Source of the DNA: an uncultured Candidatus Thioglobus sp.
GTDB lineage: Bacteria; Pseudomonadota; Gammaproteobacteria; PS1; Pseudothioglobaceae
Reading direction: 5' to 3'
Assembly: GCA_905620445.1 (NCBI GenBank)
Contig: CAJQTP010000009.1
Span: 1-52,269, forward strand
Length of the DNA stretch: 52,269 nt
Part shown: in pieces, positions 42,236-52,269 of the stretch
Layout of the letters: each line of letters starts with the position of its first letter
Numbering within the stretch: position 1 is the first letter of the stretch
Made by a program: the position numbers and the translations under genes
Notes under the pieces: model-generated
Seen by the model: only the letters and a program-made list of their open reading frames with translations
What the model was told of the DNA's origin: nothing
Databases searched by the model: none

Positions 42236-43090
42236 CTATTTGTCCGAATCATTTTTATTATTCATCTCAGATTCAATTTTATCCATCATAGCGTTATGCT
42301 CGTCATCAGCCCAATCATTTGCTTTGGTTTTATTGTCGTCACTAGTTGGAGTTTTATTATTTATCCGAACTTTGAAGAAAGCCGAGAAAATAAGACCAGC
42401 TTCAAATAATAGCCACATTGGAATTGCAATGAGAAACTGTGAAATAATATCTGGAGGCGTTAATATCATTCCGAGAACAAATGAACCAATAATTATATAA
42501 GCGCGATTTTTTTTCAGTTTCTCAGCTGTAGTAACTCCAAACATTATAAGAAGGATTGTTGCAATAGGAACTTCAAACGCAACTCCAAAAGCAAAAGAGA
42601 CCTTTATAATAAAATCAAGATAGTATTGAATATCTGGAGCAAAGTCTACTGAAGAAGGCCCTACAGTTGATAAGAAATTAAAGATAACAGGAAAAACAAT
42701 ATAGAAAGAAAAGAGCAAGCCTGTGTAAAAAAGAAGTGCTGATGATACTACGAGAGGAAGGATTAATTTTTTTTCATGTCGATAGAGTGCGGGCGCAGCA
42801 AATATCCATATCTGATAGAGTAAATACGGCATAGCAATATATACAGCGAGAATTAATGACATTTTTAAGGGAGTTAAAAATGGAGAAATAACCCCAATTG
42901 CAATCAGATTTGAGCCCGGGATCGCCTGAACAATTGGTGCAGCTATAAAGGTATATATCTCGTTTGCAAATGGAAACAGCATTAAGAAAAAAATTACTAT
43001 CGCAATAACCGAACGCAAAAGGGCACTTCTCAGTTCTACAAGGTGTTGAACTATGGGCATTTTTTTGAGTTTTACCGATTTTTCAGACAT
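42236..43090 (-). CDS. tatC: Sec-independent protein translocase TatC
   Basis: 'HLVELRSALLRSV', 'FAFGVAFEVP', 'ILTPPDIISQ'. Confidence 0.97.
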   Translation of the reverse strand: MSEKSVKLKKMPIVQHLVELRSALLRSVIAIVIFFLMLFPFANEIYTFIAAPIVQAIPGSNLIAIGVISPFLTPLKMSLILAVYIAMPYLLYQIWIFAAPALYRHEKKLILPLVVSSALLFYTGLLFSFYIVFPVIFNFLSTVGPSSVDFAPDIQYYLDFIIKVSFAFGVAFEVPIATILLIMFGVTTAEKLKKNRAYIIIGSFVLGMILTPPDIISQFLIAIPMWLLFEAGLIFSAFFKVRINNKTPTSDDNKTKANDWADDEHNAMMDKIESEMNNKNDSDK

Positions 43091-43115
43091 TTTTTTTAAT
43101 TGTTAGATTAGCGAT

Positions 43116-43499
43116 CTATTTCTTTTTTTTGAGCCCAGATTTAATGTGCTCTTCTAGTGTAAAGTCGATATTTTCAACCTCATCTTCTAATTCTTCTTTG
43201 GGTTGTGGCTCTGTTTCAGAGGCCTTAATAATTTCTTGTTTAGAGTCTTCTGAGCTAGCTTTAACATCATCTAGTGTTTCTGAAAGAGTTGACTTTTCAT
43301 CCTCGAAAGAGAGTTGATCTTTGAGTTCGTCGACCTTTATCTGTTCGTCAATATCGTATTTAATTTTTTTTACAAATTTATTGAGTTTTCCAGCATAAAC
43401 ACCAGCTTTTCGAGCTAGCGAGGGCATTCTTTCAGGCCCAACCACAATAAGTGTGATGACAGCAATAATAGCAATTTCCCAAAAACCAAAATCAAACAT
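43116..43499 (-). CDS. tatB: Sec-independent protein translocase TatB
   Basis: 'MFDFGFWEIAIIAVITLIVVGPERMPSLARKAG'. Confidence 0.94.
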   Translation of the reverse strand: MFDFGFWEIAIIAVITLIVVGPERMPSLARKAGVYAGKLNKFVKKIKYDIDEQIKVDELKDQLSFEDEKSTLSETLDDVKASSEDSKQEIIKASETEPQPKEELEDEVENIDFTLEEHIKSGLKKKK

Positions 43500-43532
43500 A
43501 GTGATCTATATTAGAATAAAAAAGATAAGCTT

Positions 43533-43760
43533 TTATTTGTTAACAGTATCATCATCTGTCGCTTCAACTTTAGCTTCAATGATGTCATCTTTATCATCTT
43601 TATCATCTTTATCATCTTTTTCAGATCCTTTCATGGAAGATTTAAAGCCTTTGATTGCTCCTCCAAGCTCTCCTCCGATATTCTTGAGGCGTTTGCCACC
43701 AAAAATAAGCAATACGATTACTAAAATAATAATCAGTTCAAATGGTCCTGGCATACCCAT
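43533..43760 (-). CDS. tatA: Sec-independent protein translocase TatA
   Basis: 'PFELIIILVIVLLIFGGKRLKNIGGELGGAIKGFKSSM'. Confidence 0.95.
   Translation of the reverse strand: MGMPGPFELIIILVIVLLIFGGKRLKNIGGELGGAIKGFKSSMKGSEKDDKDDKDDKDDIIEAKVEATDDDTVNK
43585..43620. repeat. Four perfect 9-bp units (tcatcttta) encoding (KDD)4 in TatA
   Basis: Read directly. Confidence 0.9.
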
Positions 43761-44039
43761 ATGTATTCTCCTTATTTAGTTGCTTGTGTTTAGTCTTAAT
43801 TATGACTAATTTTTTTAATAAATCTACCTTAATAATTATTGTTACTAATAACGCGTCAGAGGAAAAAAGATTTATTTAGTTAAAGGTTAACCTTTAATAA
43901 AATGATTTTATCACTATTTATTAAATTGCCAAGTGTTGATAGCGAAGTTCTTTATTGTCTAGAAATTCTTGAGCTGTTCCATCAAATATAATCAATAGTT
44001 TGTTAAACTAAATGCTTTATTTATATTAATGAGTAAGCA

Positions 44040-44723
44040 ATGTCAAAAAAACCATCTACATTGTCTAATGACGTGTTTAAGCAAATAAGAGATGACATTG
44101 TTGAGGGTGTTATTCAGCAAGGACAAAAAATCGTTGAAGTGAATTTAGCGAAGCAATACAACATAACTCGTGGGCCATTGCGTGAAGCACTTCATCAGCT
44201 TGAGTATATAAATTTAGTTATACGAACGCCGTACTCAGGCTCTAGAATTACAATCTTGGATTACACCAAAATCCGTGAACTTTATGAAATGCGTGAGGCA
44301 ACTGAGAGTTTTGCAACTCGTCTTGCTGCTATTAATATGACGCGAGCTGATATTGACGAAATGTATCGTTTAATAGATCATCATAAGGATTATATTAAAA
44401 CCTCAGGTGACCATCTATTTATTCAGCAAGAAGGTAACGAAGACTTTCATAGGTTTATTTATTCTAGATGTGGCAATGAATGGTTAAGTAATCATATTGA
44501 AGTAAGACTGTACTATTTAATCAGAATGTGTAAAAAATATATTCTGAAAACTCCTGCTAGAGCTGAGATAGCAATAGTTGAGCATACAGCTATAGCTAAT
44601 GCCATATCTAACAGAGATCCTAATTTTGCAGAAATGCTCATGAGGCATCATATTCAAGGCACCTGGAAAGCATTAAAAATCATCAGTGCTGAAGAAAGCC
44701 TAAAAAAATATGAAAACATTTGA
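44040..44723 (+). CDS. GntR family transcriptional regulator (FadR/FCD type)
   Basis: N-terminal wHTH 'LAKQYNITRGPLREALHQLEY'; FCD helical domain. Confidence 0.93.
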   Translation: MSKKPSTLSNDVFKQIRDDIVEGVIQQGQKIVEVNLAKQYNITRGPLREALHQLEYINLVIRTPYSGSRITILDYTKIRELYEMREATESFATRLAAINMTRADIDEMYRLIDHHKDYIKTSGDHLFIQQEGNEDFHRFIYSRCGNEWLSNHIEVRLYYLIRMCKKYILKTPARAEIAIVEHTAIANAISNRDPNFAEMLMRHHIQGTWKALKIISAEESLKKYENI

Positions 44724-44798
44724 TTGAAAATTAGTTCGTCAATTTAACCCTTTGTAATTAATTAAAGAGAGTCTTATTTATAGTAGTGGAGAAAAAGA

Positions 44799-45464
44799 AT
44801 GGATGTAAAACAGGCACTTTCAGAACGTAAATCAACTAGGTCTTTTCTGGATAAAGAGGTGCCGATTGAGATTGTGAATGCAATTATAGAGCAAGCAAAA
44901 ACTGCGCCTTCTGGTGTAAACACTCAGCCTTGGCAAATAGCAGTAATTACCGGCAACAGTAAAACAACACTTTGTAATAAGCTAGAAGAGACTTTTCGCG
45001 CTGGGAATAAAGGCACTATGGATTATAACTACTACCCCAGCGAATGGGCTGGCGAGTATAAAGAGAGGAGAAAGGCTTGTGGAATACTGATGTATTCCAC
45101 ATTAGAAATTAGTCGAGAGGATAAACAAAAAAAAATTGACCAGTGGGCTCTTAATTATCAAGCTTTTGGTGCGCCCGTTGTCCTTCTTTTTTTTATAGAT
45201 AGGTCATTAGAAAAGGGCTCTTTTATGGATTACGGCATGTTTTTACAATCCGTTATGCTATCAGCCGTTGAGCATGGACTTGCAACATGCCCACAGGCGG
45301 CTCTTGGTGAATATCCCGAAATTGTTAGGCAAGAGTACCCATTCTTTAAAGATAAGGTTGTTCTGTGTGGAATGGCTTTAGGTTACGAAGATAAAACTAA
45401 AGTCATTAATAGTTACAGAACTCCTCGAGAGGATTTATCTCAGATAGTTCAGTACTACTCTTAA
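44799..45464 (+). CDS. Nitroreductase family protein
   Basis: 'ERKSTRSFLDKEVP', 'APSGVNTQPWQIAVITG'. Confidence 0.93.
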   Translation: MDVKQALSERKSTRSFLDKEVPIEIVNAIIEQAKTAPSGVNTQPWQIAVITGNSKTTLCNKLEETFRAGNKGTMDYNYYPSEWAGEYKERRKACGILMYSTLEISREDKQKKIDQWALNYQAFGAPVVLLFFIDRSLEKGSFMDYGMFLQSVMLSAVEHGLATCPQAALGEYPEIVRQEYPFFKDKVVLCGMALGYEDKTKVINSYRTPREDLSQIVQYYS

Positions 45465-45484
45465 AAATATAAATTTGGAAGGTC

Positions 45485-45940
45485 TTATTTAGCTCTAAGA
45501 AGTGCTTCTGCAATTTCAAGATCAAATTTAATTGTTTGAATGTGCAGTTCGGATTTTGACAGCGCGCTCTTTAACTCTTTTAAAGTATTCTTATTTTTTA
45601 AAAGCTCAGCATTACTTTTTTTAAGGGATGCAACACTTAGGTTGTATGCACCTTCAATTGAGCTTAGCTCTCCTTCAAGACTCTGAATCTTGCCTGAAGA
45701 CAGGTTGAGTTTTTGTGAAGTTTTTTTGAGCCCGTCAAGCGATAATATAAGTTGATTATTAAGTTCTTCAAGTTGCAGTTGAAGACTTAAGATGCTTGAT
45801 TTATGTTTTTCAACCTCATCATTATTGTTGATAATAATAATTTCAGGCTTTGCAGGCTCTATATTGAATTGTGAATAGTTATAGCCAATAAAAAATATTG
45901 CAATTATTGAAAGCAAGTAGAAGGCTATTTTTTGGTTCAT
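45485..45940 (-). CDS. Membrane-anchored coiled-coil hypothetical protein
   Basis: N-terminal TM; heptad-rich Leu/Lys/Glu sequence. Confidence 0.6.
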   Translation of the reverse strand: MNQKIAFYLLSIIAIFFIGYNYSQFNIEPAKPEIIIINNNDEVEKHKSSILSLQLQLEELNNQLILSLDGLKKTSQKLNLSSGKIQSLEGELSSIEGAYNLSVASLKKSNAELLKNKNTLKELKSALSKSELHIQTIKFDLEIAEALLRAK

Positions 45941-45986
45941 TTGTATCTTCTATTTCATTAAGCTTGAGTATGTAAGGTTTATATAA

Positions 45987-46985
<999 letters not shown>

Positions 46986-46999
46986 TCAAGTAACTTTAA

Positions 47000-48883
<1,884 letters not shown>

Positions 48884-48893
48884 AGGATTATTT

Positions 48894-50156
48894 TTAAATA
48901 TCTGTAATATGCGGTGCAATTGCTTTAAATACTTTAGCTACAGCGCCGCGATTATTTTCAAAAGTAGCTCTTGCTCTCTGCCCAATTAATTTTCTCTTTT
49001 CATCATCTAAAAGTAGATCAGAAATACTTTTCATTAGTTCATCACTGCTATTAACCTTTATAGCAGATTCATCATCTAAAAGCTTCTTCGAAATTTCTTC
49101 AAAGTTAAATAGGCTTGGACCAAAAATGATTGGCTTAGATAATGATGCAGCTTCTAGCATATTTTGGCCACCATTATTTGAAAGGCTTCCACCTATAAAT
49201 GCTATGTCACTTATACTGTAATAAGACATCATTTCTCCCATACTATCTCCAATCAATATGTCTGTATTTTCTTCACAGTGATCACCCAATGATCTTCTTT
49301 TAACGTTAAGACCATTGTCTTTGGCGATATTAAAAACCTCATTAAATCTTTCTGGATGCCTTGGAATGATTAAAAGAAGTGCGCTAAATTTGCTTTTAAG
49401 GGCGAGATAGCTTTTGATTATTTGTAATTCTTCACCTTCCCTTGTGCTTGCAAAAACAACAATTTTTCGATCCCCTGTTATATTCTTTAATGCTTGAACA
49501 GTTTTTCGATTAGTAGACTCATTGGAATCAAACTTTAAACTTCCAGTAGTAATAATGTTTTTATTATTAGCGCCAAGTGAGATAAAGCGTTTTGAAGAGC
49601 TTTCATTTTGAGAACATATGATGCTTAACCTGTTTAGAGAAGAGCTAACTAGTTTAGATGAGAATTTATTATATTTTTTGAAAGACCTATCTGATAACCT
49701 AGCATTAACCAACATGATTGGGATATTTTTATTTTTAAGCTTAGTGATTAAATTTGGCCAAATTTCTGTTTCTAAAAGAATGCAGACAACAGGATTAATT
49801 TTTTTTACAAATGAATCGATTATGAAGGGTATATCTAAAGGAAAAAAACAATGAATGACTTGTTCTTTATAGAAGTTTTCAACGGCTGCAGAGCCTGTAA
49901 TAGTTGTTGTTGAAATGACAACTTGATGGAGTGGAAATTTAATAAATATCTTTTCAATTAGAGGCTTAGCCGCATTAAATTCGCCAACAGAAACGCAATG
50001 AAGCCAAATTACCTTGCCTGAGGTTTTAGGCACATAACCTAGTTGATTTTTTAGCTTACGTTTCCAAGATGAGCTTTCAGTGTCTTTTAATAGAATCCTT
50101 AAAAGAGCAAATGGCAAACTTAGAATAATTAAAACTGTATATATAAATCTATTCAT
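48894..50156 (-). CDS. waaA: 3-deoxy-D-manno-octulosonic acid transferase
   Basis: 'IWLHCVSVGEFNAAKPLI', 'ETEIWPNLITKLKNKNIPIMLVNARLSDRS', 'GGSLSNNGGQNMLEAA'. Confidence 0.95.
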   Translation of the reverse strand: MNRFIYTVLIILSLPFALLRILLKDTESSSWKRKLKNQLGYVPKTSGKVIWLHCVSVGEFNAAKPLIEKIFIKFPLHQVVISTTTITGSAAVENFYKEQVIHCFFPLDIPFIIDSFVKKINPVVCILLETEIWPNLITKLKNKNIPIMLVNARLSDRSFKKYNKFSSKLVSSSLNRLSIICSQNESSSKRFISLGANNKNIITTGSLKFDSNESTNRKTVQALKNITGDRKIVVFASTREGEELQIIKSYLALKSKFSALLLIIPRHPERFNEVFNIAKDNGLNVKRRSLGDHCEENTDILIGDSMGEMMSYYSISDIAFIGGSLSNNGGQNMLEAASLSKPIIFGPSLFNFEEISKKLLDDESAIKVNSSDELMKSISDLLLDDEKRKLIGQRARATFENNRGAVAKVFKAIAPHITDI

Positions 50157-50408
50157 TTAACCACTTAGTTATATTTTGTTTAATTGAACTTTTATTTCTC
50201 ATAAATAACAGTAAGCTAAAGTCTATGATTAAATAATTTAACTTGAATACTATTGCTTATCTTGAAGAGGGCTTTCGATAAGAAAAAAGGTATAATAATT
50301 GACTGATATTATAGCTTTATCATTTAACTTCTATTGCATCTATTTTGTTTTAGATTGATCCATTTTTTTTGGTCTTGGCTATTCATTTAATTATTAATCA
50401 TAAAAATT

Positions 50409-51425
50409 ATGAGATTTGTTGACTCTGCAAGCGTAATGGTCGAAGCTGGAAAGGGTGGTAGAGGCTGCCTTAGTTTTCGTCGCGAAAAATATATTCCAGA
50501 TGGTGGGCCAGACGGTGGTGACGGTGGTGACGGCGGTAGTATTTTTTTCCGAGGCCAAGAAGGGCTTAATACTCTAAGTGAGTTTCGTTATAACCGATTA
50601 TATAGAGCTAAAAATGGATTGCCTGGAGAGGGAAGTGATCGTAGAGGGAAGTCTGCTGTTGATCTATATGTTGAAGTCCCACTTGGAACTAAAATAATTG
50701 ACCTTTCAACGGACGAAGTGATAGGTGAAATCACATTACATGAACAAAATCTTTTGGTTGCAAAAGGCGGCTTTCATGGACTAGGTAATGCTCGTTTTAA
50801 ATCTTCAATTAATCGTGCACCTAGGCAAACGTCACCCGGAACACCTGGGGAGGTTAGAGAAATTGGGTTAGAGCTCAATGTAATGGCAGATGTCGGGCTT
50901 TTGGGTATGCCAAATGCTGGAAAATCTAGTTTAATCAGGCAAATCTCTGGCGCACGTCCAAAGGTGGCTGATTATCCTTTTACAACCCTTCATCCAAACC
51001 TTGGAGTTGTAAAGGCTGGCAATAATCACTTTGTTATGGCTGATATACCTGGTTTGCTTGAAAAAGCAAGTGAAGGCGTTGGCTTAGGATTTGAATTTCT
51101 CAAGCACCTTTCAAGAGCAAAAGCACTTCTTCATGTGATTGATATCTTGCCAGCTGATGGTTCAGATCCTGCTTCTAACTATTTAACTATTGAGTCTGAA
51201 TTAAAAAAATTTGATGATGAGCTTTTTGAAAAGCCCAGATTAGTTGCTATTAATAAAATTGACCTTATTCAAGAAGATATAAGAGACAAGGTAATTAAAG
51301 ATTTTCTTAAAAAAGTTAAATACAAAGGTAATGCGTTTAACATATCTGCATTAAATGGTATGGGCTGCAAGTCCTTGGTTTTTGGTTTGTATGACCTTAT
51401 TGAAGAAAAAGATGAAGAAGAATAA
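50409..51425 (+). CDS. obgE: GTPase ObgE/CgtA
   Basis: Gly-rich Obg fold; 'GLLGMPNAGKSSLI' P-loop. Confidence 0.97.
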   Translation: MRFVDSASVMVEAGKGGRGCLSFRREKYIPDGGPDGGDGGDGGSIFFRGQEGLNTLSEFRYNRLYRAKNGLPGEGSDRRGKSAVDLYVEVPLGTKIIDLSTDEVIGEITLHEQNLLVAKGGFHGLGNARFKSSINRAPRQTSPGTPGEVREIGLELNVMADVGLLGMPNAGKSSLIRQISGARPKVADYPFTTLHPNLGVVKAGNNHFVMADIPGLLEKASEGVGLGFEFLKHLSRAKALLHVIDILPADGSDPASNYLTIESELKKFDDELFEKPRLVAINKIDLIQEDIRDKVIKDFLKKVKYKGNAFNISALNGMGCKSLVFGLYDLIEEKDEEE

Positions 51426-52185
51426 GTGCTGGGTAGTTAAAATCGGATCTGCCCTCTTAACCAATAATGGTAAAGGGATTGATAAAAACTTAATCTCTGA
51501 ATGGGTTGAGCAGATTGTAGAACTGCAGTCTCATAATATTGATGTTGTTTTAGTATCAAGTGGCTCAATTGTTGAAGGTATGAAAAGACTTGGCTGGAAG
51601 GATAAGCCTAGCGATATTCATAAACTTCAAGCTGCAGCTGCTGTTGGCCAAATGGGACTAGTCCAGGCTTATGAATATCTATTTGCTAAGCATAATGTTC
51701 ATACAGCTCAGGTACTTTTGACTCAAGACAACCTTATAAATACTAAACATTTTGAAAATATCTCTGCAACCTTAGATAATTTACTGAAGTTTGGTGCAGT
51801 TCCAGTAATCAATGAAAATGATACAGTTGCAACCGAAGAGATAAAGTTTGGTGATAATGATACTTTGGCTGCACTTGTAGCAAACCTTTTGGGCGCAGAA
51901 AGATTAATCATATTGACAGATCAACACGGCGTTTTTGATGACGATCCTCGTTTAAATAAAGATGCTAGCTTGATTAAAGAAATTCATTTTGATGATGAGA
52001 AGTTAGAGCGAGTGGCTGGAAAAACTGGGGGGATTTTAGGTTCTGGAGGAATGTATTCAAAAGTTATGGCTGCAAAGCAAGCTGCAAAATCTAAAACGTT
52101 TTCAAATATAGCTTGGGGGCGAGAAGATAAAGTTTTAACAAGGATACACCAAGGTGAGCATATAGGAACCTTGGTTCATTGTTAG
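51412..52185 (+). CDS. proB: Glutamate 5-kinase
   Basis: 'WVVKIGSALLTNNGKGID', 'VVLVSSGSIVEGMKRLGW', 'FGDNDTLAALVANL'; ATG at 51412 preferred. Confidence 0.95.
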   Translation: MKKNKCWVVKIGSALLTNNGKGIDKNLISEWVEQIVELQSHNIDVVLVSSGSIVEGMKRLGWKDKPSDIHKLQAAAAVGQMGLVQAYEYLFAKHNVHTAQVLLTQDNLINTKHFENISATLDNLLKFGAVPVINENDTVATEEIKFGDNDTLAALVANLLGAERLIILTDQHGVFDDDPRLNKDASLIKEIHFDDEKLERVAGKTGGILGSGGMYSKVMAAKQAAKSKTFSNIAWGREDKVLTRIHQGEHIGTLVHC

Positions 52186-52269
52186 CTTATATTGGATTAG
52201 GTTCAAATTTAAAGAGTCCAAAAGCTCAAATTAAAAGAGCGCTTGCTTCTCTGAATGACAATAATGGAA
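52179..52269 (+). CDS. folK: Partial 2-amino-4-hydroxy-6-hydroxymethyldihydropteridine pyrophosphokinase (window edge)
   Basis: TTG start overlapping proB stop; LAYIGLGSNLKSPKAQIKRALASLND. Confidence 0.8.
   Translation, partial: MLAYIGLGSNLKSPKAQIKRALASLNDNNG

Overview
Low-GC gammaproteobacterial chromosome segment; gene content and order suggest a SUP05/Thioglobus-like marine lineage (inference). Most of the window is housekeeping: asnO-like, rnhA, rluE-like, ratA-smpB, HU, ndk-rlmN-ispG, dxs, trhO, grxD, purL, yebC, nadA, aspS, map, htpX, tRNA-Pro/Arg/His, dnaQ, rpoZ, acs, tatABC, hemB, thiC, waaA, obgE-proB-folK. The accessory part is about 27.9-37.85 kb, next to tRNA-His. I read it as a decayed tandem array of tRNA-His-targeting integrative elements. 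It has: an intact tRNA-His with an adjacent tyrosine integrase; a second tRNA-His copy 6.84 kb away, disrupted by a 40-nt hairpin-forming insertion in the D-arm; a third copy of the tRNA-flanking hairpin at 27885; 12-bp tandem 'GTGCACGSAAAA' motifs (candidate integrase arm sites) at four places; an out-of-frame C-terminal remnant of a second integrase fused to a truncated MrcB-N/DUF3578-like ORF, possibly a lost restriction gene; an uncharacterised protein with family-A-polymerase-like palm motifs ('VELDRPASH', 'VYDSFIV'); a propeller/Big_5/autotransporter surface protein with a 342-bp internal DNA repeat; and two small membrane proteins. No CRISPR array, rRNA or IS transposase was seen. All calls come from reading the sequence; no database search was run.
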